Shown here piece by piece: positions 17,488 through 26,970 of a stretch of DNA of 64,000 nucleotides; position 1 is the first letter of the stretch, and each line of letters opens with the position of its first letter. Source of the DNA: Pseudomonadales bacterium (GTDB taxonomy: Bacteria; Pseudomonadota; Gammaproteobacteria; Pseudomonadales; Azotimanducaceae); NCBI GenBank assembly GCA_041395945.1, contig JAWKZN010000001.1, positions 806,001 through 870,000 on the forward strand. The letters are read 5' to 3'. A program made the position numbers and the translations under genes. The notes beneath the pieces are model-generated. The model was not told the origin of the DNA, made no database searches, and was given only the letters and a program-made list of their open reading frames with translations.

Positions 17488-19302
17488 ATGAGTCCGACCG
17501 AGACAGCCAAGCCCATTGATCGCGATGCCCTCCGCCGGAAGTACCAGATCGAACGGGACAAGCGGTTCCGTGTCGACGGCGCGCAGCAGTATCTCGAACC
17601 GAGCGGTCGCTACGCCGGTCTGGCCGATGACCCCTGGGTCGGAAACGTCGACCGCAAACCCGTAACCGATGAGGTTACAGTGGCCCTGATCGGGGGCGGA
17701 TTCTCAGGTCTGTGCACGGGTGCCCAGCTGCACATGGCCGGTATCACCGACGTCCGCATTATCGACAGTGCCGGCGACGTCGGCGGCGTCTGGTACTGGA
17801 ACCGCTACCCGGGAGCGATGTGCGATACAGCAGCGATGGTCTACCTGCCGCTGCTCGAGGAAACCGGCTACATGCCCAGCATGAAATATGTGTACGGCAA
17901 GGAGATCTTCGAACACGCACAACGTATCGCCAGGAAATTCAACCTGACAGATAACGCGCTGTTCTCGACCCAGGTCACCCGGCTCGAATGGGACGAGGCG
18001 TCTTCACGCTGGGTCATCGAGACCAACCGCGGCGACTGCTTCCGGGCCCGATTCGTTGCCATGGGTACCGGGCCGATGACCCGCCTGAAGCTGCCGGGTA
18101 TCCCGGGGATCGAAAGCTTCCAGGGCCACACGTTCCACACCGCCCGCTGGGACTACGACTACACCGGCGGCGACTGGGGTGGTGCACCGATGGAGAAACT
18201 TGCAGACAAACGGGTCGGCATCATCGGGACCGGCGCTACTGCGGTGCAGTGCATCCCGGCGCTGGCTCGTGACGCTGGCGAACTCTTCGTGTTTCAGCGC
18301 ACGCCCTCATCGATAGACGTGCGCAATAACCATCCGATCGATCCCGACGAATTCGCTCGCCTCGGGCCGAACTGGCAGCAGAAGTGGCTGATGAACTTCG
18401 CCACCCTGCAGATGGGTGGGTTCGCTGATGAGGATCTCGTCAAGGACGGCTGGACCGACATCGCCCAGCGCATCCGCGATCGAGCCATGGCCGAGATCAG
18501 CAAGTCCGGAGGTACCTTTGATCACAAGATGATGGCCGAGGCTTACGGCGACAGCGACGACGAGAAGATGAACGAGATTCGAGCCCGGGTCGACGAGATC
18601 GTCAAGGATCCGGCGACCGCTGAGGCACTCAAGCCCTGGTACCGGCAACTGTGCAAACGACCGTGCTTCCACGATGAATACCTGCAGTCCTACAACGTGG
18701 CAACCAACCACCTTATCGATACCGATGGTAAAGGTGTTGAGCGCATCGACGAGACCGGTGTCTGGGCCAACGGGACCCACTACGAACTGGACTGCATCAT
18801 CTTCGCCTCGGGCTTCGAAGTGCACCTGTCGCATACTGCCGACTACGAGACCATCGGGCGCAACGGCCTGACCCTGTCCGAGCACTGGGCCGAGGGCATG
18901 CGCAGCATGCACGGGGTACACGTCCACGGCTTCCCGTCGCTGTTCATCGAAGGACTGAGCCAGGGCGCCAGACTCGTCTCCAACATCACCCACAACCTCA
19001 ACGACGCCGGTAAGAGTATTGCCGCGGTGGTTGCCAGGGCGCTCGCAGACGATGCAGCCGCGGTGGAAGTGACCGGGCAGGCGGAGGAGGCGTGGATGAA
19101 GCTGATCGACAGCGGGCCGGAGATGCTGCTCAGCAGCCCCGACTGCACCCCGGGCTATTACAACAACGAAGGCCAGCCTCCCACACCGGCCGATCGCCGT
19201 AATGCCGGCGGCTACCCGGCCGGACCCGTCGCCTATTTCGAGTACATCGACAAGTGGCGCAACTCGGGTGCGTTCGAGGGGCTCGAATTTCGAGGCGTCT
19301 GA
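17488..19302 (+). CDS. Flavin-containing monooxygenase, Baeyer-Villiger type
   Basis: 604 residues from the ATG at 17488, chosen because CGGAGA sits seven bases upstream; the frame is open to a GTG at 17461 inside the palindromes. FAD-binding GGGFSGL begins at residue 69, the Baeyer-Villiger fingerprint FQGHTFHTARWDYDY at about 211, and the NADPH-binding GTGATAVQCIP follows. In the family these enzymes insert oxygen next to a ketone using NADPH and O2, giving esters or lactones, and several act on cyclic or steroid ketones. The fingerprint tryptophan is followed by D, as in many such enzymes. Regulated presumably by the divergent TetR protein. Substrate unknown. Confidence 0.9.
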   Translation: MSPTETAKPIDRDALRRKYQIERDKRFRVDGAQQYLEPSGRYAGLADDPWVGNVDRKPVTDEVTVALIGGGFSGLCTGAQLHMAGITDVRIIDSAGDVGGVWYWNRYPGAMCDTAAMVYLPLLEETGYMPSMKYVYGKEIFEHAQRIARKFNLTDNALFSTQVTRLEWDEASSRWVIETNRGDCFRARFVAMGTGPMTRLKLPGIPGIESFQGHTFHTARWDYDYTGGDWGGAPMEKLADKRVGIIGTGATAVQCIPALARDAGELFVFQRTPSSIDVRNNHPIDPDEFARLGPNWQQKWLMNFATLQMGGFADEDLVKDGWTDIAQRIRDRAMAEISKSGGTFDHKMMAEAYGDSDDEKMNEIRARVDEIVKDPATAEALKPWYRQLCKRPCFHDEYLQSYNVATNHLIDTDGKGVERIDETGVWANGTHYELDCIIFASGFEVHLSHTADYETIGRNGLTLSEHWAEGMRSMHGVHVHGFPSLFIEGLSQGARLVSNITHNLNDAGKSIAAVVARALADDAAAVEVTGQAEEAWMKLIDSGPEMLLSSPDCTPGYYNNEGQPPTPADRRNAGGYPAGPVAYFEYIDKWRNSGAFEGLEFRGV

Positions 19303-19504
19303 CGAAGCAATCCAGCGAGAGGTTTATCTGGTCTCTCCTCGCTGTGTTTACCTTAGAACACAACGAAATCCTGATGCTTGCAGCTCGGGACGAACACTCC
19401 ATGAATGCAGAATCTAGTCGAATGGGGTCCGACGCTCGATTGATTATGTGCCGAAAGAAAGCTGAAGCCTGCGCGTAAACCCACTGGCATACCAGATCGG
19501 CAGG

Positions 19505-20326
19505 TTAGTCGATGCGAATGAGTTGATTATCCTTGCTGGTGATCACCGCTTCGACGATTCGGCAACAGGATTGGTTTTTCAGGTAAGCCAAGGCATCGCG
19601 CATTCGCTGCTCGATTTCTTCAACGCTCTTGTCCTGCCATTCAGAACATCCACTCAATCCGATCAGCGCTGTCGCAAACACATCTTTCGACGCGTTGACC
19701 TCGTCGACAAGCACCTGTACCTCAAGCACAGGTACACGGTCATCAACCGGGATCTGCAGATAGCTGTGCGCCTGCAAACGCTCACCATCCAGGGTCTGGA
19801 TCTCCGGCCAGTCGCCACCTATCTGCAGCGAGGCACCTTCTGGTGCGCCAGGGACGTAACGGGTAAACATCGGCCCGCCGCCGAGTGCTTCCGCTTCCGG
19901 ATCCGTGGCCTGATAGGCAGAGGTCAGGCTCTGCGATTCCCCGTCGGCTCGCTTGATGGAAATGTGCCGCTGTAGTCCGACCGACTGCGAGGCGATGATC
20001 AGCAGGTCGTCTTCGCAGGCTAAATGCACTGGCTCATGCACGCGAACGGTGACGGTTTCGGCATCCATGGTGTTCTGGATCCGCGCCCCGGCAAAACTGC
20101 CAGCGATGTAGATGAACGCGATCGCCTGCTTCCGTTCTGGATCCTTAGGGGAATCGTTGGAAGCAGGTGATTTGTCGTTGGAGTCCAGGATCAGGGTACG
20201 ATCCTGCACGCCCGCATTGTACTCCCAGCCGATGATGTCGATCTCGCTCCAGGCAACACCAGCAACCCGGATCTCGGAAAGCTGGGAGTCGATGCGCTGC
20301 CTGATGTCCATACGGCGATTCTGCAT
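19505..20326 (-). CDS. Unknown protein; C-terminal domain shared with the ankyrin-TPR protein at 27624
   Basis: 273 residues from the ATG at 20326, preceded by GGAGGG at five bases; the frame extends further upstream without a ribosome-binding site. Residues about 150-273 (from GGPMFTRYVPG to NQLIRID) align by eye with residues 46-165 of the protein at 27624-29609: the RYVP, LDGERLQ/LAGETLQ, SYLQIP/SFLQVP, GC, CRIVEA/CRVIEA and IRID positions agree. The N-terminal part is predicted beta-rich (IAFIYIAGSFAGARIQ; VTVRVHEPVHL). No signal peptide. It is divergent from the ECF sigma gene with 160 bases between. The shared domain and location suggest a part in the same signalling module; function unknown. 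Confidence 0.7.
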   Translation of the reverse strand: MQNRRMDIRQRIDSQLSEIRVAGVAWSEIDIIGWEYNAGVQDRTLILDSNDKSPASNDSPKDPERKQAIAFIYIAGSFAGARIQNTMDAETVTVRVHEPVHLACEDDLLIIASQSVGLQRHISIKRADGESQSLTSAYQATDPEAEALGGGPMFTRYVPGAPEGASLQIGGDWPEIQTLDGERLQAHSYLQIPVDDRVPVLEVQVLVDEVNASKDVFATALIGLSGCSEWQDKSVEEIEQRMRDALAYLKNQSCCRIVEAVITSKDNQLIRID

Positions 20327-20486
20327 GTTTCCCTCCAGTCGCGATGAACCCTTTCGATCCAAGCATGCAGGATTCGGAACCTCGCCATCAAGCACTTCGA
20401 TATTGGTGCAGCTGGCGACGTTCGCGAGCAGGCTTCACAATAGGGCTGAGCTTCTCAACAGCCGTTCCCTGGGCGAGAGAAACGAT

Positions 20487-21185
20487 ATGGCATTTCCCTC
20501 CACACACTGGAGCCTGATAGCGCGCGCCGACGACGAGCCGTCACCGGCACAGAGAATGGCGCTCGAGCGTCTTGCAGTACGCTACTGGCGTCCGGCTTAT
20601 GTGCATCTTCGTGCACGTGGCATCGACGCAGACGACGCTGAGGATCTGGTACAGGATTTCTTCGAGAACTGGTTGCAGCGCAATCTTTTTGGCAAGGCCA
20701 CTCAGGTTCGAGGCCGATTCCGTGACTTCTTCCTCACCTCCCTGAATAACTTCGCGAAGAACTGGTTCCGGGACCGCAATGCAAAGAAGCGACAGCCCGA
20801 GGGAGGCTTCGGCTCATATCAGGAGGACGAACTGCCAGGTCAGGACGACCCGGAAATCGAATTTGTCCGTGCTTTCCAGAGTGATATGACACGGCAGGTG
20901 CTCGACGCGCTCGAGCTGGAGTTCAAGAAATCAGGGAAGGCGCAACACTTTCTCATGTTCCGGCGACGAATTGTCGAGCCTGTCCTGGATGGCGTGGAAG
21001 CACCTTCCTATCGCGATCTGGCCGACGGCGAGGAGCTGTCCGAAAAACAGGTCGCCAATCAGGTACTCACTGCACGCCGGGCATACAGGCGCCTGCTGGA
21101 GTCGCACGTTGCTGAATATGCCGCATCACCCGAGGATCTGAAGCTCGAACTCGCAGATCTTCTCGGGTACCTGAGACTGGCGTGA
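20487..21185 (+). CDS. ECF-family RNA polymerase sigma factor
   Basis: 232 residues from the ATG at 20487; the frame is open far upstream but that part is antisense to the neighbouring gene. FPSTHWSLIARA at the start, region 2 with DADDAEDLVQDFFENW (residues about 47-62) and region 4 with SYRDLADGEELSEKQVANQV (about 172-191) define the sigma-ECF group that begins with T-[RH]-W-S-L, abundant in planctomycetes and often linked to Ser/Thr kinases. No anti-sigma gene or membrane protein adjoins it; instead a Clp ATPase and a kinase follow. It presumably directs RNA polymerase to promoters of this locus or a small regulon. Confidence 0.88.
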   Translation: MAFPSTHWSLIARADDEPSPAQRMALERLAVRYWRPAYVHLRARGIDADDAEDLVQDFFENWLQRNLFGKATQVRGRFRDFFLTSLNNFAKNWFRDRNAKKRQPEGGFGSYQEDELPGQDDPEIEFVRAFQSDMTRQVLDALELEFKKSGKAQHFLMFRRRIVEPVLDGVEAPSYRDLADGEELSEKQVANQVLTARRAYRRLLESHVAEYAASPEDLKLELADLLGYLRLA

Positions 21186-21285
21186 CCTTCGAAGCCGCGA
21201 GCGCAGAATCAAGCCCTGTTTGGTGTATAGCATCCAGAGAACCTGCATCGCATGGAGTTGATCTACTCATGAGGCTGATATTCTG

Positions 21286-23622
21286 ATGGAATTGACGGAT
21301 GGCGTACGCCTGGTCTGGCAGTTGGGCGCCAGTGAAGCAGTTGCCACGCGCAAGTCGGACATTGGTCCGATCCAGTTTTTCTGTGCTGCCACCAAGGTTC
21401 GAGATCTGCTTTCGGATCCGAAGGCACTCGCCGATGCTTTTCCGGGTCTGAAGCTGGCTGATCTCACCGCAGAAGTTACGCTAGCACTCGAACCCATCGC
21501 CCGGGCAGGTGTAGACCTCACACAACTGAGGCGAACGCTGCGCGCTCGAGCCGGCATCGGCAAGCACCTGCACACTGCGGGGGATACGATTCACCGCTCG
21601 GAGGCACTGCGAGCGGTGTTTCAGCACGCGCAGCGGCAGGCAGATACCCATCGGCGTGTGGCCGTATCGCTTCGCGACATGGTACACGCGATGCTTGCCG
21701 ATCCTCAGCTGGTGGTAAGCCGGACGTTGACTGAGCTCGGAGTTGATTCGGCGATTCTCCTGCAGGAGATTGCAAACCAGGAGAAGGGCGAGGGCTCGGT
21801 GTATCCCGACCCCACTGGCAAAACACCCAATCTCGACCAATTCGGCCGCGATCTGACTGAGCTGGCCAGATCAGGTCGGCTCGGTCCGGTCATCGGCCGA
21901 AGAAAGGAAGTGCTCAGCGTGATCCGAACGCTTGCCCGGCGTTCGAAAAACAGCCCCGTGCTCATCGGTGAGCCGGGAGTTGGCAAGACTGCGGTGGTGG
22001 AGCTGCTCGCTATCCGTCTTGCCAGCGGCAAGCACCAGGACGTGCTCGGCCCGCGCCGGGTTGTAGAGTTAAGCCTGGCGACGCTGTTCGCCGGGGCCAA
22101 GCACCTCGGTGAGCGCGAAGCGCGATTGGATGCCATCATCAAGGAGTGTCGCTCAAATCCTGAGGTGCTGTTATTCATCGACGAATTGCACACACTCGTA
22201 CAGGCAGGCGGCCAGGCCGGTTCCATCGATCCGAAGGACATTTTCAAACCCGCGCTGGCACGCGGCGAGATTCGCTGCATCGGTGCGACCACGATTGCTG
22301 AGTACGAGGCACACATCGCGCCGGATCCAGCCCTCGAGCGGCGTTTCGATCCGATCATGGTAGTGGAGCCTACGTCCACTGAAGCGTTGGAGATATTGCG
22401 CGGCCTTGTTCCCACGCTGTCGGCACATCACCGAATGGGGATTCCCGACGATACTCTGGAAGCCGCAGTGGGCCTGTCATGTACTTACGATAGCGAGCAC
22501 CATTTGCCGGACAAGGCGATCGATCTGATTGACAAGGCAGCAGCCCTGGAACGCATACCCGCGCTGAGCGTCTTGGAGCCGGGCCGGAATTCCGATGCGA
22601 TTGCAACGCCTCAGCTTTCACGCGACAGCGTCATCCGAGCCCTCGCCGACAAGCTTGGCCTGCCGCCCGAAGCGCTGGGACAGCGCCTTGACTCCGAGCC
22701 GCCGCAGGATCTCGAGTCAGCGCTCAATGAGCGCATTCTCGGCCAGACTGAAGCGACCCGGCTGGTGGCCGAACGATTGCGAGTGGCCGACGCGGGGCTC
22801 CACAGTCCTGATCGTCCACGGGGCGTTTTCCTGTTCGTTGGCTCAACAGGCACCGGAAAAACCGAGATGGCTCGTGCGCTCGCCGATTGCCTGTTCGAGA
22901 CGCCGGGTAGCCTGATTCGTCTGGATCTATCGGAATACATGGAACATTACGATGCCGCCAAGCTCATCGGCGCTCCGCCCGGCTACATCGGCCATGACGA
23001 GCCTGGCCAGCTCACCGGCGCGCTGAGAGCCTCGCCTTATTCCGTCGTGCTTCTGGATGAGGCGGACAAAGCCCATCCGCGTGTTCTCGATCTGCTTCTC
23101 CAGGTGTTTGATGCCGGGCGTATCACCGACGCCAAAGGACGAACGATCGATGCCCGTCATGCCGTGTTCGTGCTCACGGCAAACGTGCCCACGGGTCAAC
23201 TTCCGCAGCGGGTGGGCTTTGCCGCATCGTCCCAACGCAGCGATGATCGAGAAAACGTTCTCGCCGCGTTGAAGGACCATTTCCGTCCAGAATTCCTGAA
23301 CCGGATCAACGCTACTGCCGTGTTCCGTCCGTTGACCATGGACCACACGCGGACGCTGACCAGGCGCCATCTGGATCGAATCAGGAAACGTGTCGCTGAT
23401 CGATACGGGGTCAAGCTCGAGATCGAGGCACAGGTAGTCGAGCACCTGGCCGAAGCTGGCTACAGCCCGGAGTATGGTGTGCGAGAGCTGGAGCGGACAA
23501 TCGAACGCCAGTTCGATGCGCCGCTCGGCGAGTTGCTGCTGTCTGCGGCTGGGGCGAAGGGTCCCGTCAAGGCAGTCCTCAGCGAGAAAAGGATTCTGTT
23601 CAAACCGGACAAGGAATTGTGA
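21286..23622 (+). CDS. Clp-family AAA+ ATPase with two ATPase domains (ClpA/ClpC-like)
   Basis: 778 residues. A divergent N domain (two helical repeats, to about 165) precedes AAA1 with Walker A GEPGVGKT (228-235) and Walker B LLFIDELH (about 295-302). AAA2 has GSTGTGKT (519-526) and VVLLDEADKAH (about 587-597), and the C-terminal sub-domain follows (EYGVRELERTIERQFDAPLG). No long middle coiled coil is present, so it is ClpA-sized rather than ClpB-sized. VGF at 643-645 sits where ClpC and ClpA carry the tripeptide that docks on ClpP. The enzyme should unfold proteins with ATP. Its stop overlaps the kinase start by four bases (GTGA), so the two are co-translated. Confidence 0.9.
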   Translation: MELTDGVRLVWQLGASEAVATRKSDIGPIQFFCAATKVRDLLSDPKALADAFPGLKLADLTAEVTLALEPIARAGVDLTQLRRTLRARAGIGKHLHTAGDTIHRSEALRAVFQHAQRQADTHRRVAVSLRDMVHAMLADPQLVVSRTLTELGVDSAILLQEIANQEKGEGSVYPDPTGKTPNLDQFGRDLTELARSGRLGPVIGRRKEVLSVIRTLARRSKNSPVLIGEPGVGKTAVVELLAIRLASGKHQDVLGPRRVVELSLATLFAGAKHLGEREARLDAIIKECRSNPEVLLFIDELHTLVQAGGQAGSIDPKDIFKPALARGEIRCIGATTIAEYEAHIAPDPALERRFDPIMVVEPTSTEALEILRGLVPTLSAHHRMGIPDDTLEAAVGLSCTYDSEHHLPDKAIDLIDKAAALERIPALSVLEPGRNSDAIATPQLSRDSVIRALADKLGLPPEALGQRLDSEPPQDLESALNERILGQTEATRLVAERLRVADAGLHSPDRPRGVFLFVGSTGTGKTEMARALADCLFETPGSLIRLDLSEYMEHYDAAKLIGAPPGYIGHDEPGQLTGALRASPYSVVLLDEADKAHPRVLDLLLQVFDAGRITDAKGRTIDARHAVFVLTANVPTGQLPQRVGFAASSQRSDDRENVLAALKDHFRPEFLNRINATAVFRPLTMDHTRTLTRRHLDRIRKRVADRYGVKLEIEAQVVEHLAEAGYSPEYGVRELERTIERQFDAPLGELLLSAAGAKGPVKAVLSEKRILFKPDKEL

Positions 23623-26600
23623 CCATCCCCAGCGTGCACGGTGCCGCCTACCGCCCCGGCCAGACCATCCAGGGGCGTTGGCGTATCCGCTCGGTTGTCG
23701 GAGGTCACGGTAACTCGGGTATGGGTATCGTCTACATCGCGGACGACACGCTCGAGCAGCGCGATGTGGCGATCAAGACCTTTCAACCGGAACTCGTAGC
23801 GAACGGGCAGATCCGTCAGCTGCTTCTGCGTGAAGCAAACGTCTGGCTGAGCATGGGCCGCCATCCCAATATCGTACATGTGGAAAATGTTGAAGTTTTC
23901 GGCACTCAGCCTTTCATCTTCATGGAGTACGTGCAGCCCGACGCCAAGGGTCGCAACACGCTGGCGCACTATCTCAACGGCGACCCTCTGCCGCGTGAGG
24001 CCGTGGCGCGCTGGGCGTTAGGGGTCTGTGAGGCGCTGTCCCATATGCGCGCCTGCGGCATTGAAGCCCACCGCGACCTGAAACCTGACAACGTCATGAT
24101 CGACCCGCAGGGTGTGGCGAAAGTCACGGACTTTGGCCTGGCGCGTGCGTACCGCGGTCTGCAGACCAGCACCGCACCATCAGGTGGCAGCATGCCCGGC
24201 CTCACCGTGGCGGGTACATTGGTCGGCACCCCCGGATACATTGCACCCGAGATAGTGCTGGGCGGCGATCCGGATGTGCGCAGTGACATTTTCGGTTTTG
24301 GACTCATTCTCGCCCAGATGATTACCGGCCAGGCCTGGGCGCCCCTGACGGGCGATTGGCGAGGGGATGTGTGGAGCTACGAGGAGGCAAATCTCGAGAT
24401 CAGGCGGCGGCAGGCACCCGCAACCGAACGCTCACCATGGCACGGAATCGTAGCGAGATGTCTGCGGATTGATCCGATCGAGCGGTTCGAGCACTTTGCG
24501 GCCCTTGCGCACGCCCTGCGCGTAGCCTGCACCCGGGCGGGTATCTCCTTTAATGAGCATGGCTTGAACTACACAGAACATCCCAAGCAGGTCCTGGACC
24601 GCGATGCATTGGGCCGGATCAACGCGCTCTACAAACTCGGCCGCCACAAGGAAGCACTGGTGGAGGTTCGGCATCTCCGTCGTGAGATGCCGATGGACAC
24701 CGCGCTGCTCGACATCGAGGGCACGTTGCTCACGGATAGCGGGGATCTGAGTCGGGCGGTTGAGCTCCTCGAGCTCGCCTGCGAACTCGATCCTGATGGC
24801 ATGGCGCACTGGAACAATCTAGGCCGCGCTCTGCTGGCACAGGGTAACTTCGACGCAGCGCTCGAAGCCTTCGAGCACTCCACACACCTCGACCCTAACG
24901 CGGTCAGTGCCTGGACGAATCATGGGTTGTGTCTGCTGAACCTCTCGCGCCACCAGGAAGCCGTGGAGAGTTTTCAGCTGGCGCTGATAGGCGATCCATA
25001 TAACGTCTCGGCATTGCTTGGGTTAGCCAACGCTCTGCATGGACAGGGTCTGGAAGCCGATGCACTTGCAATCCTGGAACGGGCCGTGGACGTGGAGCCT
25101 GACAATCCACAGGCGGCGCAACTCCGATCGATGTGTCTGGCAGCGCTCACTTCTCATCCTCCGGAACGGTCGCTGAGCGAAACGCTGGACTACGCACAAA
25201 CATGCTACGACCAGGGCGCATATCAGGAGGGGCTGAAAATCGTCCGCGAAGCCCGCTTCCGGTTCGGTGAAAACAGCGATCTCTGGATCGACGAGGGAGC
25301 TTTCCTTACTGATTTGGGTGACCATGACAACGCACTGCGCATGTTCGACCGGGTGCTGCGTAACCAGCCGGACCGTTTCGAGGCGCTGACGAACAAAGCG
25401 CGGGTGCTTCGTCACATGGGCAAACCACAGGAAGCGATACCATTGCACAATCGGGCCCTTGCGATCGCACCGAATGAGTGGCTGCTGTGGATCAACAAGG
25501 CCGCCTGTCAGGAAGATCTGCAGTTGGGTGAGCAGGCCCTGGAAAGCTTCCGACAGGCCCATGATCTCGCCCAGCGCGACGGAATGCTCGAGGCCTGTAT
25601 CGGATTCGCACCCAACAGCTATGCCATGCTCAAGGCGCGATCTCTTCTGGGCTCAGGACAGTTCCTGGAGGCCGACAGGCAGGCCCGAACGATCCCTGGC
25701 GGGACCCTGTTCAGTGCCGATGCGCTACAGTTGGGTGCCCGTGCAGCCCTTGGTCACGCTACTCGAATGCTGTCGGCCCGTGAGGCCACTGCAGCTCAGA
25801 CCAGACATGCTATCAACCTGCTCGAACGGGCATCGATTGAACTGACCGATCCGAATGAAGCTAGGGATACCCGGAAACTCATCACCACCGTACTCACTGA
25901 TTTCCTCGATCGCAACTACCCGTCTCTGGTCGAGCGAGATGATCCCGACGAGGCTGAATGGGCTCTGTGGGCAACCGTGCATCACAGCCTGTCGGAAGAA
26001 ACTCGCGAGTGGGCGCAACGGCAGTTAGCTATCATACTGGCAAACCGGGTGATCGACGCCTGTAGCGAGCAGGCTGACCACGCAGCCATGGCATGGCTCT
26101 GGCAGGCCTTTTCTCTGGCAGGCGGCGATGTGGAATTGCAGGAAGAACTGCAGGTGATGCGTGAAGCACTGGTGACGCGCATCGGTAGCTTGGGAACACT
26201 CGCCTGGGATGATCCCAACGGACGGCGGGCGGCGATGGCACATCGTTTCCCGGACATTCGAACATGGCGACGAGGCTGGCTGGACTGCAGCACGAAGCTT
26301 GACACCCTTGAAGCCGATACGGATGACACACGGAGCCTGTTGCTGCTGGATCACTTGCGACTGGCTGTAAGCTGGGCGGAACGGAGACACCCTCTGGAGT
26401 TTGCCGGCACCCGAATCGATCTGCGTCAGGGATGTTCACTCGCAGCCACATTCGGGCGAGCGGAACTGACTGCACGCCGTTTCTCGGGACCGATCGCACT
26501 CGACGCCGGGAACTGCGCAACGCTGCTGGGCCTGGTCGACTTTGCCTGGCAACTCCTCGGCCCGGATGCCAGGTCCTCGGTCGATGCCAGGGAACTCTGC

Positions 26601-26963
26601 GACAACTTCTACCAGACTCATCCGGGATTCGGAGCCACCGATGTCACCGAACAGCCTCTGATCCAGATTGTTCACGGTACTGTCTCTTTTCAGGTCAGCG
26701 CGTCCGCAGATGGCCGGATGAAGCAGGATCGTTGTCTTTCACCTCCCAATCCCGTACTCCAGGCGCAAGGCCTACACGCTCCTGAATTTTTTTCCTGGTC
26801 AGACGCACCCGGTGATACTCAAGACAGGCTATGTCTGATCGATACGTGGTCCGGCCGGCTGTGGATTCCGCCAGCTTCACTCGCCACGCTGGAAGGCCGC
26901 ACTTTGCGGGAGCTGAACCTCTTTATCGATGGTAAACCCGAGAGCCTGTTCGTCGTATGCTGA
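23619..26963 (+). CDS. Hanks-type Ser/Thr protein kinase with TPR repeats
   Basis: 1114 residues from a GTG overlapping the Clp stop. The kinase domain (about 10-300) is complete: an extended Gly loop GGHGNSGMGIVY, catalytic Lys 53 (VAIKTF), HRD at 151-153 (AHRDLKPDN), DFG at 171-173, and TPGYIAPE. It is followed by at least eight TPR units (about 330-690), such as AHWNNLGRALLAQGNFDAAL, and an unassigned region of about 400 residues to the end. No membrane helix, so it is cytosolic, unlike PknB-type receptors. Its likely substrates are the sigma factor or the Clp ATPase encoded just upstream; this is inferred from position only. Confidence 0.92.
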   Translation: MTIPSVHGAAYRPGQTIQGRWRIRSVVGGHGNSGMGIVYIADDTLEQRDVAIKTFQPELVANGQIRQLLLREANVWLSMGRHPNIVHVENVEVFGTQPFIFMEYVQPDAKGRNTLAHYLNGDPLPREAVARWALGVCEALSHMRACGIEAHRDLKPDNVMIDPQGVAKVTDFGLARAYRGLQTSTAPSGGSMPGLTVAGTLVGTPGYIAPEIVLGGDPDVRSDIFGFGLILAQMITGQAWAPLTGDWRGDVWSYEEANLEIRRRQAPATERSPWHGIVARCLRIDPIERFEHFAALAHALRVACTRAGISFNEHGLNYTEHPKQVLDRDALGRINALYKLGRHKEALVEVRHLRREMPMDTALLDIEGTLLTDSGDLSRAVELLELACELDPDGMAHWNNLGRALLAQGNFDAALEAFEHSTHLDPNAVSAWTNHGLCLLNLSRHQEAVESFQLALIGDPYNVSALLGLANALHGQGLEADALAILERAVDVEPDNPQAAQLRSMCLAALTSHPPERSLSETLDYAQTCYDQGAYQEGLKIVREARFRFGENSDLWIDEGAFLTDLGDHDNALRMFDRVLRNQPDRFEALTNKARVLRHMGKPQEAIPLHNRALAIAPNEWLLWINKAACQEDLQLGEQALESFRQAHDLAQRDGMLEACIGFAPNSYAMLKARSLLGSGQFLEADRQARTIPGGTLFSADALQLGARAALGHATRMLSAREATAAQTRHAINLLERASIELTDPNEARDTRKLITTVLTDFLDRNYPSLVERDDPDEAEWALWATVHHSLSEETREWAQRQLAIILANRVIDACSEQADHAAMAWLWQAFSLAGGDVELQEELQVMREALVTRIGSLGTLAWDDPNGRRAAMAHRFPDIRTWRRGWLDCSTKLDTLEADTDDTRSLLLLDHLRLAVSWAERRHPLEFAGTRIDLRQGCSLAATFGRAELTARRFSGPIALDAGNCATLLGLVDFAWQLLGPDARSSVDARELCDNFYQTHPGFGATDVTEQPLIQIVHGTVSFQVSASADGRMKQDRCLSPPNPVLQAQGLHAPEFFSWSDAPGDTQDRLCLIDTWSGRLWIPPASLATLEGRTLRELNLFIDGKPESLFVVC

Positions 26964-26970
26964 CGCCGGA

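Noticed and set aside
21286..26963. Clp ATPase plus Ser/Thr kinase as part of a type VI secretion system (ClpV and PpkA)
   Set aside because: No TssB, TssC, Hcp, VgrG, TssM or other structural genes lie nearby, and the ATPase has a VGF loop not expected in ClpV.
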